A stretch of 64,000 nucleotides of DNA from Vibrio sp. STUT-A11 (GTDB taxonomy: Bacteria > Pseudomonadota > Gammaproteobacteria > Enterobacterales > Vibrionaceae): the NCBI RefSeq assembly GCF_026000435.1, contig NZ_AP026764.1:1240001-1304000 (forward strand), written 5' to 3'. The notes under the pieces are model-generated. The model had not been told where the DNA came from, ran no database searches, and saw nothing but the letters and a program-made list of their open reading frames with translations. The position numbers were made by a program, and so were the translations under genes. Shown one piece after another: positions 35,821 to 44,732 of the stretch; position 1 is the stretch's first letter, and the number at the start of each line of letters is the position of its first letter.

Positions 35821-36699
35821 ATGAAAAAACTCGCAACTCTTATCTCTGCTGCACTTCTTTCCTCAACCGTATCTGTGGCTGCACAAGCTCAGGATACGAT
35901 GGCGATTGTGGTTTCAACTCTGAACAACCCGTTCTTCGTAACGATGAAAGACGGTGCTGAAGCGAAAGCGAAAGAGCTGGGATACGATCTGATTGTTCTT
36001 GATTCGCAAAATGACCCGAGTAAAGAACTATCAAACATCGAAGACCTGACTATCCGAGGCGTTAAAGCGATTTTGATTAACCCGACAGATTCAGACGCAG
36101 TATCTAATGCGATTCGTATGGCAAACCGCTCTAATGTACCAGTATTGACTCTCGACCGTGGTGCAAGCCGTGGTGAAGTCGTTAGCCATATTGCTTCAGA
36201 TAACGTGATTGGCGGTGAAATGGCTGGTAAATACATTATGGAGAAGGTTGGCGAGAAAGCGAAAGTTATCCAGCTAGAAGGTATTGCGGGCACATCAGCG
36301 GCACGTGAGCGTGGCGAAGGCTTCATGACGTCAGTAAAAGCCAGCAACATGGAACTTCTAGCAAGCCAGCCTGCTGATTTCGACCGCACTAAAGGTCTGA
36401 ATGTTATGGAAAACCTATTGGCTGCGAATCCAGATGTACAAGCTGTGTTTGCACAAAACGATGAGATGGCACTTGGTGCGCTACGTGCGGTACAGGCATC
36501 AGGCAAAGATGTGGTTATCGTAGGCTTTGATGGTACTGAAGACGGTATCGCTGCTGTTAACCGTGGCAAGCTTGCAGCAACCATCGCACAACAACCAGAT
36601 CTTATCGGTGCGCTGGGTGTAGAAACAGCAGACAAAGTCCTCAAAGGCGAAAAAGTCGAAGCTTACATCCCGGTTCCTCTAAAAGTGGTAACCAAATAA
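35821..36699 (+). CDS. rbsB: Periplasmic D-ribose-binding protein
   Basis: Secreted binding protein of 292 residues feeding RbsAC and, in relatives, the Trg chemoreceptor. Signal peptide MKKLATLISAALLSSTVSVAAQA precedes QDTMAIVVSTLNNPFF. Ligand-contact segments (DSQNDPSKELSNIEDL, TLDRGASRG, AARERGEGF, QNDEMALGALRA) agree with E. coli RbsB. ATG at 35821 follows AAGGA; a start 33 bases upstream would spoil the signal peptide. Confidence 0.97.
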   Translation: MKKLATLISAALLSSTVSVAAQAQDTMAIVVSTLNNPFFVTMKDGAEAKAKELGYDLIVLDSQNDPSKELSNIEDLTIRGVKAILINPTDSDAVSNAIRMANRSNVPVLTLDRGASRGEVVSHIASDNVIGGEMAGKYIMEKVGEKAKVIQLEGIAGTSAARERGEGFMTSVKASNMELLASQPADFDRTKGLNVMENLLAANPDVQAVFAQNDEMALGALRAVQASGKDVVIVGFDGTEDGIAAVNRGKLAATIAQQPDLIGALGVETADKVLKGEKVEAYIPVPLKVVTK

Positions 36700-36730
36700 T
36701 TACGACTTTGGATAAATAATCCTAGTTTCT

Positions 36731-36772
36731 TCGCTCTCTCCTCCGTTTTATCTGTCGTTAGGGGGAGAGGGC
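36731..36772 (+). other. Imperfect hairpin between rbsB and rbsK
   Basis: GCTCTCTCCTCC can pair, with mismatches, to GGGGGAGAGGGC in the 190-bp rbsB-rbsK gap. Such structures often raise the level of the binding-protein mRNA over the following kinase gene. Confidence 0.4.
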
Positions 36773-36888
36773 AAGAATAGATGCCTTTGACTTTTTATTC
36801 CAACTAAGACGAGAAGTTAAAGTCATCTAATGTATTTTTCAGAAAACAGTTTTTCAAAAAGGGTTCATTCAGAACCGAGGATAACCGT

Positions 36889-37809
36889 ATGAATAAGTTA
36901 GTAGTGTTAGGTAGTGTAAACGCTGACCATGTTCTTCAAGTGCCTTCTTTTCCTCGCCCAGGCGAGACGCTTCATGGTCGCAATTACCAAGTTATTCCTG
37001 GCGGTAAAGGAGCAAATCAAGCCGTTGCCGCAGCACGCCTGAATTCTGATATTGGTTTTATTGCTTGTGTTGGTGATGATTCATTCGGGATCAATATTCG
37101 CGAGAATTTTAAGATGGATGGCATCGACATTAGCGCGGTTAAGATGCAGCCAAACTGTCCAACTGGTATTGCGATGATTCAGGTAGCAGATAGTGGTGAG
37201 AATAGTATTTGTATTTCGGCAGAAGCGAACGCCAAGCTGACCGCTGAGGCTATTGAGCCTGATTTGGAACGCATACGCCGCGCTGAATACTTGCTGATGC
37301 AACTTGAGACTCCGATATGTGCGATTGAGAAAGCGGCACGTGTTGCAAAAGATGCAAAAACGAACGTGATTCTTAACCCGGCACCTGCGCGTGAATTATC
37401 GGACGAATTATTAGCATGTATCGATGTCATCACTCCAAACGAAACCGAAGCAGAAGTCCTGACTGGCGTGACAGTGACGGATAACGACAGTGCACAAGAA
37501 GCGGCCAACATCCTGCATAGCAAAGGCATTGAAATCGTGATGATTACCCTAGGTGCGAAAGGCGTTTGGTTAAGTCAGAATGGTCGTGGCGAGATTATCC
37601 CTGGTTTCCGCGTCGACGCTACCGATACCACGGCAGCAGGTGATACCTTTAATGGGGCATTCGTCACTGGTTTATTGGAAGGTTTGTCTTTAGAATCAGC
37701 AATTAAGTTTGCACACGCAGCGGCAGCCATTTCAGTTACGCGCTTTGGTGCACAGACGTCTATCCCAACTCGTGAAGAGGTGGACGCATTCTTAGCTGAA
37801 AACCAATAA
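36889..37809 (+). CDS. rbsK: Ribokinase
   Basis: PfkB-family kinase of 306 residues making ribose 5-phosphate. Motifs: NADHVLQVPSFPRPGET at the N-terminus, GGKGANQAVAAARL for substrate binding, NPAPAREL, ITPNETEAEVLTG, and the catalytic DTTAAGDTFNGAF. The rbsR gene starts 16 bp downstream. Confidence 0.97.
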   Translation: MNKLVVLGSVNADHVLQVPSFPRPGETLHGRNYQVIPGGKGANQAVAAARLNSDIGFIACVGDDSFGINIRENFKMDGIDISAVKMQPNCPTGIAMIQVADSGENSICISAEANAKLTAEAIEPDLERIRRAEYLLMQLETPICAIEKAARVAKDAKTNVILNPAPARELSDELLACIDVITPNETEAEVLTGVTVTDNDSAQEAANILHSKGIEIVMITLGAKGVWLSQNGRGEIIPGFRVDATDTTAAGDTFNGAFVTGLLEGLSLESAIKFAHAAAAISVTRFGAQTSIPTREEVDAFLAENQ

Positions 37810-37825
37810 GTAAGGAATTTATAAC

Positions 37826-38833
37826 ATGGCAACGATGAAAGACATCGCAAAACTGGCAGGGGTTTCCACTTCAACTGTGAGCCATGTTATCAATAAAACT
37901 CGCTTTGTGAGCGAAGAAATTTCGGATCGCGTTAATAGCGCCGCAAAAGAGCTTAATTATTACGCGCCTTCAGCGTTAGCACGTAGCCTCAAAGTCAATC
38001 GAACTCAAACTATTGGTATGTTGGTAACAACCTCCACCAACCCGTTCTTTGGTGAAGTGGTAAAAGGTGTCGAGCGCAGTTGTTACCAAAAAGGCTATAA
38101 CCTGATCCTGTGTAACACCGAAGGGGATAACGAACGTATGCGTCAATCTATCAGCACGTTGCTTCAGAAACGAGTTGATGGCTTGATTCTGATGTGTGAC
38201 TCCCTCGAAGGAGAGCGTATCGATGTGTTCGAGCGTTACCCTGATATCCCAGTTGTGGTGATGGACTGGGGCCCAATGCTCTTTACCAGCGATAAGATTC
38301 AAGACAACTCATTACGGGGTGGATACCTTGCAGTGAAGCACCTGATAGATTGTGGGCATAAGCAGGTTGGCTGTATCACAGGCCCTCTGATCAAACATCA
38401 AGCTCAAATGCGATATGAAGGTTATAAGCGAGCCATGATTGAAGCGGGGTTGGAGTTTAACTCAAACTGGATCATTGAATCGGATTTCGAATGTGAAGGT
38501 GGCTATCAGGCTCTGAAAAAGATGTCTGAAAGGGGAGCGCTACCGACTGCTATCTTCGTCTCCAACGACATGATGGCGATGGGGGTGATCAATGCGGCTA
38601 ACGAGCTTGATATCAACGTGCCAGAGGATCTCTCCATCATTGGTTACGATGATATACACATCGCTAAATTTATGTCTCCGTCACTGACAACCATTCACCA
38701 GCCTAAATATCGTTTGGGGCAAGCTGCGGTTGAAACTTTGCTACGAAGACTGAACGACAAAGCAGCTGAAGCGGAAGTTGTTCAATTAGAACCGACGCTA
38801 GTCGCGCGCAAGAGTGTGAAAACGCTACTTTAG
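37826..38833 (+). CDS. rbsR: Ribose operon repressor
   Basis: LacI-family protein of 335 residues: helix-turn-helix MKDIAKLAGVSTSTVSHVIN, hinge YAPSALARSL, and a ribose-binding-like effector domain (TTSTNPFFGEVVKG, VDGLILMCDS, GCITGP, VSNDMMAMGVINAA, IGYDDIHIAKF). It is the last gene of the operon and probably binds the paired ATCGAAACGTTTCGAT sites before rbsD; ribose should release it, as in E. coli. Confidence 0.95.
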   Translation: MATMKDIAKLAGVSTSTVSHVINKTRFVSEEISDRVNSAAKELNYYAPSALARSLKVNRTQTIGMLVTTSTNPFFGEVVKGVERSCYQKGYNLILCNTEGDNERMRQSISTLLQKRVDGLILMCDSLEGERIDVFERYPDIPVVVMDWGPMLFTSDKIQDNSLRGGYLAVKHLIDCGHKQVGCITGPLIKHQAQMRYEGYKRAMIEAGLEFNSNWIIESDFECEGGYQALKKMSERGALPTAIFVSNDMMAMGVINAANELDINVPEDLSIIGYDDIHIAKFMSPSLTTIHQPKYRLGQAAVETLLRRLNDKAAEAEVVQLEPTLVARKSVKTLL

Positions 38834-38937
38834 CAAACCTGTATTTATATTTTTTTATCGAGCCTCATCTTATTGATGCATATCAATTTTTGGTGAGTTT
38901 GCGTTAATTTTGTACGTTATACGGCTTTTTTTTGCAA

Positions 38938-38976
38938 AAGTGTGATTTTTTGCCGAGAAAAATCACACTTATATTT
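38938..38976 (+). terminator. Terminator of the rbs operon
   Basis: Perfect 13-bp stem AAGTGTGATTTTT/AAAAATCACACTT (38938-38950 with 38958-38970), followed by ATATTTTC. About 105 bp past the rbsR stop. Confidence 0.8.
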
Positions 38977-39045
38977 TCTTCATGTAAGAAAGTACCTATG
39001 ATGGCAGCCAATAATTAATAGAATTGTAATTAGTAGGGTGATTGG

Positions 39046-39273
39046 ATGAGCTTTGCTTTAGTTCAAAAATACGCTCAGTATTCTGTAAAACGACCGTGGT
39101 GCCATCGTATTGGTGTCGCAGTCATCTTGTTTGTTTTTTTGTTTAGCAGTTACGGTCTTCTGGCTCACGAAGAGTTGTCATACTTGCTAGGCATTTTTAT
39201 TACTTTTGCTGCGACTGGATTGTTTGCATCTGCGTCGGCGTTTAAGAAAAGATATCCTATTCAAAAATCGTAA
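39046..39273 (+). CDS. Small two-helix membrane protein, unknown
   Basis: A 75-residue protein with a basic N-terminus, two hydrophobic helices (GVAVILFVFLFSSYGLLA and LLGIFITFAATGLFASASAF) and a basic tail. A GGGTG-type site lies before the ATG. No family recognised. Confidence 0.6.
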   Translation: MSFALVQKYAQYSVKRPWCHRIGVAVILFVFLFSSYGLLAHEELSYLLGIFITFAATGLFASASAFKKRYPIQKS

Positions 39274-39348
39274 TTAAGAGTGAATAACACAGTTTTAATG
39301 ATTCGAGGAGGGCTTATGTCCTCCTTTTACTTTTTGAAACAGGTGAAC

Positions 39349-39735
39349 TTATTTGGTGAGCTCTTCAATGATAGGACAACGACTTCTCGCATCACCAGGG
39401 CAGGAAGATATCCAGCTCTCTAATTGTTGTTTCATCTCAAGCAGGTGCGCTATTTTTTCTTCTACTTCTTTTAATTTATCCATAGTGCGGGCTTTAACTT
39501 CACTGCTTTTTCTATTTGGGTTATGGGCGAGCTGAACAAATTCTTTGCACTCTTGCAGGGAGAATCCTGCGTTTTTCGCACGTGATACTAGGTTGAGCTC
39601 TTGGATGTGGTTGTCAGAGTATTCTCTGTATCCAGAGTCACTTCGAGCGGGTGGTGAAATAATTCCTTTGTCTTCGTACAGACGGATAGATTTAGAGGAA
39701 AGGCCGGTCAGTTTGGCCACAGCACCTATATTCAT
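39349..39735 (-). CDS. cueR: Copper efflux regulator CueR (MerR family)
   Basis: Cu(I)-sensing activator of 128 residues. The MerR winged helix is at the N-terminus (MNIGAVAKLTGLSSKSIRLY), a dimerisation coiled coil follows, and the metal loop holds Cys112 and Cys120 in CPGDARSRC, the same positions and spacing as in E. coli CueR. No copper ATPase or oxidase gene lies beside it, so its targets must be elsewhere. Confidence 0.93.
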   Translation of the reverse strand: MNIGAVAKLTGLSSKSIRLYEDKGIISPPARSDSGYREYSDNHIQELNLVSRAKNAGFSLQECKEFVQLAHNPNRKSSEVKARTMDKLKEVEEKIAHLLEMKQQLESWISSCPGDARSRCPIIEELTK

Positions 39736-39883
39736 AATTCACCTCTTGATTCAAGATAATGCCTAACGCGAGTATATACCCAAATAGCTTCAACATGCAG
39801 AAGTTAGAGTGAGGTGACTGCTGTAAGTTCCCGTAAAAAGGTCACTTCAGCTTTTCGACGGCCCCGTTTGGCTTGATACACGT

Positions 39884-40888
39884 CTACACTTTCGCGACTT
39901 CATGAGGAGGCATACCGAATGCCTTTTTAAATGCGTTGGTGAAATTGGACGGGTGGTGATAACCAGCTTCATAGGCTGCCTCTGTAATGGTAACAAGACC
40001 TCGTTCTAAGTGTTGTCGAGCCACGACTAAACGGCGGTAGCGAATGTAACCGTTTACTGTCATGTTGAATGACTGTTTAAAGCGGCGTTGCAAGTTGGAC
40101 ACGCTCATAGAAAAAACCGTCGATAACTTTGCTAAGCTCAGTTCTTCAGCTAGATGAGTTTCGATGTAATTGATGATGTCTTCAGTCTTATGATCTTTGC
40201 TTCTTGTCACTGATTTGTGTTGAGAATAATGAACGTTAGGCATCTGCTGAAGGACATTGGATAAAATCTGATAAATCAAACTTTCAATCCCGATCTTAGT
40301 TTGTAAGTTACGTGGCGTTCCACTTCGCAAGAGAGTGCTGACAAGCTCTGAGAGCATGGGACACACTTCCAGGGAATAGAAAGCTTGGTGCGAGTGAAAA
40401 AAGTTGCTTGTTTCACATGAGTCGTTCAAACGTTGAGCTAGCCATTGTGGTTTTACGAGGATGTTTATCTTGTTAACGTGATTGTCTTTAACAAGTGAGC
40501 GAAAGAAGTTTGCAGGTTGTAGCAAGTTCACCACCACGCCCTTAGGTGACTTGGTAGCGTCCAAATTAAATTGTAAATCGTCGTAGCCAAAAGACAGTTT
40601 TCCTTCAAGAAGAATGGTGATCAACAGCGATGACTGAGCGGTTGAAACTATATTTGAGTTTACGAGTTCTACGCAGCGTCCACCATGGACAAAAATCTGG
40701 TCGTTATATTGGTAAGTTAAGAAAACACCTTCAGCTAACTGCAGTTGACACGACTGACCGTGCGTTACGATCAACTGTTTTTCCGTATCTTGCAAAATTT
40801 GAGTCATAGGTATTTTATCAAGTTTAGTTCGTTTAGGCCTACCTACCTGCATTTGACGTTTCCTCATAATATGTATGCGATTTCGCAT
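39884..40888 (-). CDS. AraC-family regulator next to a TonB receptor
   Basis: Regulator of up to 334 residues with an N-terminal sensor region and a C-terminal double HTH (EELSLAKLSTVFSMSVSNLQ, then TITEAAYEAGYHHPSNFTNAFKKAFG). It resembles PchR-like regulators that sense ferric siderophores and activate the adjacent receptor, an inference from its divergent position. The start is uncertain: ATG 40807 (MTQILQ) would remove a basic 27-residue extension, and no start has a strong ribosome site. Confidence 0.85.
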   Translation of the reverse strand: MRNRIHIMRKRQMQVGRPKRTKLDKIPMTQILQDTEKQLIVTHGQSCQLQLAEGVFLTYQYNDQIFVHGGRCVELVNSNIVSTAQSSLLITILLEGKLSFGYDDLQFNLDATKSPKGVVVNLLQPANFFRSLVKDNHVNKINILVKPQWLAQRLNDSCETSNFFHSHQAFYSLEVCPMLSELVSTLLRSGTPRNLQTKIGIESLIYQILSNVLQQMPNVHYSQHKSVTRSKDHKTEDIINYIETHLAEELSLAKLSTVFSMSVSNLQRRFKQSFNMTVNGYIRYRRLVVARQHLERGLVTITEAAYEAGYHHPSNFTNAFKKAFGMPPHEVAKV

Positions 40889-40933
40889 AACCTAATAATC
40901 TTTGTATTTATATCATGCACGCCTATTATACCT

Positions 40934-40952
40934 GAGAATTATAATCATTAAT
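40934..40952. promoter_or_regulatory. Fur-box-like site
   Basis: GAGAATTATAATCATTAAT matches the 19-bp Fur consensus at 15 positions. It lies 16 bp before the receptor start and 45 bp from the AraC gene, so it could repress both under iron sufficiency. Confidence 0.65.
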
Positions 40953-40968
40953 ATTTAGGAATGTGTAT

Positions 40969-42981
40969 ATGGAAAGCCCAGTTTGCCCATCACTCAAGCT
41001 TTCAAGCCTTTACCTTGCAGTGGGAATGGCGCTAGCGAACCCAGTTTATGCTGACGATTCAACATCAGATTCTCATACCGAGAAAGTCGTCGTATGGGGT
41101 ACGAAAGTTTCAAGTAACTCGGAATCAATGTTTGCCGACGATATGTCGCTTAAGCAAGCCGATCATATGTCGGATCTGTTGCGCGAGATTCCGGGTGTGG
41201 ATGTTGGTGGCACCCACTCAGTCAACCAAAGAATTACGATTCGAGGACTTAGCGAGTCTGATTTAGATATCCGTCTGGATGGCGCATCACAACATGCAAG
41301 CATGTTCCACCACATTGGTAACTTGACGTTAAACCCAGATATTCTAAAGTCCGCAGATATTCAGGTGGGTAATAACTCAGTTACTCAAAATGGTTTAGGT
41401 GGTTCTGTTTACTTTGAAACAAAAGATGCTCGTGACCTTCTGCGCTATGACGAAACTTTTGGCGCACGTGTATATGGCGGCTATGCTTCGAACGACAACC
41501 AACAAGGTTCGTTAACTCTGTATGGCTTATTGTCCGAAAACGTCGATGTCATGGTCTATGGTAACTACGTGACGCGTGATGATTTTGAAGATGGCGATGG
41601 AAATCAAACTTTTGGCTCAGAAGGCGATGTATATAACATTCTGGCTAAACTTGGCTACGAGTTTAATGACATCCACCGTTTTGAAATCTCCTATGACTTA
41701 TATCGTGATAGTGGTGATTACAGCCCACGCCCGGATATGTCCGGAGCGGCAAACAATGGTCTGTCGAGTGAGCTACTGATCCCTACTGATTATGATCGTG
41801 ATACGGTAACTCTGAGCTATGAGTTACGTGGCGACAACCATCAAGGTAACGTAACCCTTTACAACACAGAAACGGAAATCACACGTGATGAGTCGGTTAT
41901 GGCACCGCGTTGGCCTGCAAACCGTCTGTCGAAAAACACGGCGAAGAACCAAAACTTTGGTTTAAACGCAAAATTCCAATCAGATTTGGTGCTGGGACAG
42001 TTTGATAACCGCGTAACATATGGTTTTGATTACATGGATAAGACATCCTCTAGCTATTACGGTAGCAGTAAGTTCATGGATGAGTCGGCTATATCGACAG
42101 CGGTGTTTGTTGAAGATCAGTTCCACGTTTCGGATTCTTTCTTTATTACCGCAGGTCTACGTTTTGATGATTATGAACGGAAGGCGGAAACTGGCACTGA
42201 CGACTTCGACGAAGTGACTTGGGCGCTGGCAGCTGAGTGGGCGGCGACCAACGACTGGACGTTATTTGCAAGTGCGCGTTCGCTATTCAAAGGCCCCGAG
42301 TTGATGGAAACCTTTGTCGCTTACCAAGATGTGGCGTTTCTTGAAGACGGCTTGAACCCAGAAACTGGTCTGAATACGCAAGGTGGAGTACGTTTTGCTA
42401 AGCGATTGGACAAGCACTTTTTCGGCGCAAATGTGACTCTATTTAAGACGCAGATAGATGACTACATTGCTGAACAGTATCAAAGTGCAAGCCAAACTTA
42501 CCTTATCTACAATTTAGGTGACGTGGAAATTGAAGGCTTTGAAGCGAGCGCGTCATATGGCTACGATAAGTTCAATAGTAAGCTATCTTACTCTCAATCG
42601 GATACAGAAGATAAGACCAACGGTGGCCCTGTTGCTGGTGGTAACGGACGCAGTATCGATATGGGTGATAGCATTGCGTTGACGCTTGATTATCAGTCAG
42701 AAGAGTTAGAAACCGTCTTTGGTTGGAATTCAATGTTTATACTAGAAGAAGACAACGTATTTGATGGTCAAACCGTCAAGGATAGCTACGATGTTCACAA
42801 CCTGTACGCGCAGTGGGTACCTTCTGATATTGATGGCTTGTCGGTCACCTTTGGTATTGATAACGTCTTTGATGAGTTATATACATCTCATGCATCCCGT
42901 TCAGGTACGGCGCGTGGATTTACTCTAGATGATTACGAACCAGGCCGTAACTTCAAGCTTTCAGCCGCTTATCAGTTTTAA
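40969..42981 (+). CDS. TonB-dependent outer-membrane receptor
   Basis: Outer-membrane beta-barrel of about 670 residues with signal peptide (cleavage after NPVYA, before DDSTS), a TonB-box-like EKVVVWGT, plug domain (LLREIPGVDVGG, ITIRGLSESDLDIRLDG, GNNSVTQNGLGGSVYFETKDA) and a 22-strand barrel ending FKLSAAYQF. The segment SLFKGPELMET...LNPETGLNT is reminiscent of the FRAP/NPNL motifs of haem receptors, so haem or a siderophore is the likely ligand. ATG 40969 is preferred: AGGA lies eight bases upstream, but only two bases before the GTG at 40963. Confidence 0.92.
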   Translation: MESPVCPSLKLSSLYLAVGMALANPVYADDSTSDSHTEKVVVWGTKVSSNSESMFADDMSLKQADHMSDLLREIPGVDVGGTHSVNQRITIRGLSESDLDIRLDGASQHASMFHHIGNLTLNPDILKSADIQVGNNSVTQNGLGGSVYFETKDARDLLRYDETFGARVYGGYASNDNQQGSLTLYGLLSENVDVMVYGNYVTRDDFEDGDGNQTFGSEGDVYNILAKLGYEFNDIHRFEISYDLYRDSGDYSPRPDMSGAANNGLSSELLIPTDYDRDTVTLSYELRGDNHQGNVTLYNTETEITRDESVMAPRWPANRLSKNTAKNQNFGLNAKFQSDLVLGQFDNRVTYGFDYMDKTSSSYYGSSKFMDESAISTAVFVEDQFHVSDSFFITAGLRFDDYERKAETGTDDFDEVTWALAAEWAATNDWTLFASARSLFKGPELMETFVAYQDVAFLEDGLNPETGLNTQGGVRFAKRLDKHFFGANVTLFKTQIDDYIAEQYQSASQTYLIYNLGDVEIEGFEASASYGYDKFNSKLSYSQSDTEDKTNGGPVAGGNGRSIDMGDSIALTLDYQSEELETVFGWNSMFILEEDNVFDGQTVKDSYDVHNLYAQWVPSDIDGLSVTFGIDNVFDELYTSHASRSGTARGFTLDDYEPGRNFKLSAAYQF

Positions 42982-43084
42982 CTAAATTGCAAGTAAAGTG
43001 ACTCTATGATTACAGAAACGGCTCACATTGAAAGTGAAGACGTCGAGAGACCATAGAGCTCCAATGGGTGAAGTGATAAAACGC

Positions 43085-43121
43085 AAAAAAGCCCGCTAAT
43101 CAACAATTAGCGGGCTTTTTA
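43085..43121. terminator. Bidirectional terminator
   Basis: Stem GCCCGCTAAT/ATTAGCGGGC flanked by six A and five T, between the convergent receptor gene and the small membrane protein gene. Confidence 0.92.
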
Positions 43122-43149
43122 AGTACTGTATCTAAAATTACATCAGGTG

Positions 43150-43401
43150 CTATTGTGCCTTTTCAGGCTCTAAGTTATTCTTTTCTTGATGCATTTTAGC
43201 TAGAAAGTACACGTTAACACATGCAATAAAGCCGTTGGTTAGCACTACTGGCCAAGAGTCAATCATAAGGCCGTAGGCGGTGAATAAACCACAACCGATA
43301 AAGTTAAGGATACGAAGTTTAACAATGTCTTTCATAGTAAGCGAGATAGCAACCATGATTGAAGCTGCGTAGCCTAGAATTTCAACCATATTCATTTCCA
43401 T
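43150..43401 (-). CDS. YgjV-like/SemiSWEET-like small membrane protein
   Basis: An 83-residue inner-membrane protein with three helices (MVEILGYAASIMVAISLTM, LRILNFIGCGLFTAYGLM, PVVLTNGFIACVNVYFLA). The pattern of an N-terminal helix with Asn-containing second and third helices resembles half-SWEET or YgjV-type proteins; substrate unknown. ATG 43401 follows AGAGGG; longer upstream starts would add a soluble basic extension with no ribosome site. Confidence 0.7.
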   Translation of the reverse strand: MEMNMVEILGYAASIMVAISLTMKDIVKLRILNFIGCGLFTAYGLMIDSWPVVLTNGFIACVNVYFLAKMHQEKNNLEPEKAQ

Positions 43402-43687
43402 TTTTTGACCCTCTTTAAATCTGCCGAATATGTCGGTACCAATTCTTCTCTTCTTGAGATTATTGAGGAAGCTCCGTGCCTCGAATGGTCTTTTTGATGG
43501 GCGTACTATAACAACGTACATAACGTGATAAAAGCCTCAAAATGAGGGAAAGTGAAGGTTAGCGATTACGCAAACGTTTAATAAGAAAATTATTTATAAC
43601 GTCATTTTATTTGTTCGATTGATTGTGGTGATTAAATCTATAGTTAAAACGTATTTGAAGATGTTCGGATGGTTCTATACAGTGTAA

Positions 43688-43996
43688 ATGATAACTATTT
43701 ACATGTGTTGCGTCGTTATGATAAATCTTGCAGTTAGCCTAATACTTTCTTTCGCATTAATCCGCAGAACGAGACCCAGTTCTTGGAGTGTTGAGTTGCA
43801 TATTCTTTCGCATTTTTTTTGTGTGATGTTTCTGCAACCGATTTATATTATTCCCTATCTTATGGTTACGTTTTACTCGTCCCCTTTGCTGATAAAACTG
43901 TCTAAGCGTACGAGCTTCTACAGCGTTATATTTGGCTTTTTGCCACTACTGGTCGCATCGGGAAGTTTTGTATTCACCTTAAGCAAACCTGTCTAA
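43688..43996 (+). CDS. Possible small membrane protein
   Basis: A 102-residue frame rich in hydrophobic residues, with about three membrane segments (YMCCVVMINLAVSLILSFAL, HFFCVMFLQPIYIIPYLMV, VIFGFLPLLVASGSFVFTL). No ribosome site is evident and the family is not recognised, so it may not be a gene. Confidence 0.35.
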   Translation: MITIYMCCVVMINLAVSLILSFALIRRTRPSSWSVELHILSHFFCVMFLQPIYIIPYLMVTFYSSPLLIKLSKRTSFYSVIFGFLPLLVASGSFVFTLSKPV

Positions 43997-44222
43997 CGAT
44001 TTGCTCTACAAGCTAAAGCTGTAACACGGAATTTGGTGACTGATTGAGTTTGATACGACAATAAATCAGTAACACTTAATGAATATTCGTTTGACGAGGG
44101 GAAGTTAACGGAGGGGGGAGATCGCACTCAGTTCTGAGTCTTAAAAATGTTGCTTTATACGTGCTGCAGTGAGGGGAAAGCACGGCAGAATAATACGCGA
44201 ATTGAGTTCGTGATCAGCGAGA

Positions 44223-44384
44223 TTAAGAAAACAGCTGAGAAATCATCTCGCGTTCTTCCGAAGAGAGAAGTGGAGAACGTTTTTTATCCAGTGTCTTACT
44301 GATTTCACCCTGCAGAGACTTTAGTTGGCTGTCGGTCAAATCACTCAACTTTTGTTTTAGTTCGTTAAATTGCTGTTTGTTCAT
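44223..44384 (-). CDS. Small helical protein, unknown (53 aa)
   Basis: MNKQQFNELKQKLSDLTDSQ, then a basic and acidic helix with KSLQGEISKTL and EEREMISQLFS. GAGG lies nine bases before ATG 44384, which is why a longer upstream start is not used. Strongly helical and charged; no family recognised. Confidence 0.6.
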   Translation of the reverse strand: MNKQQFNELKQKLSDLTDSQLKSLQGEISKTLDKKRSPLLSSEEREMISQLFS

Positions 44385-44732
44385 ATCACATTCCTCGTTG
44401 TACACAGGCTTATCCTTCATTACCTAGTTTTAGGGCTTTCATGGCCATACAACAAACTTATTCAGATGATTTAGATTAGAACTCAATTGGCTTTATTTTG
44501 TCCGAATATTGTCAAGGTGAATCAAGTGAAGCGTCAAATTGCGACAAAAATGTAAGCTGATATTTATGGCGTGTAGGAATGTGCGAAAAAAAAGTAGGAA
44601 TGTATACCTATATGACTTTAAAACACTTTTTCTTCTATCTGTAACAGTTACTCCTTACAAATGCGTCTAATGGCAAGGGAAGCTGACACGCTTCCCTACC
44701 AAACAAAATGGATTATTACTGTGTTGAAGTGA
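44385..44732. other. Spacer between small gene and yccS
   Basis: AT-rich 348-bp gap with no supported gene. It includes the presumed promoter of the 53-aa protein and the 3' region of yccS. Confidence 0.4.

Noticed and set aside
35889..36644. A 251-codon frame antisense to rbsB
   Set aside because: It mirrors the whole rbsB coding frame and its Ser/Ala/Arg-rich product looks like antisense codon bias; no ribosome site or homology suggested.
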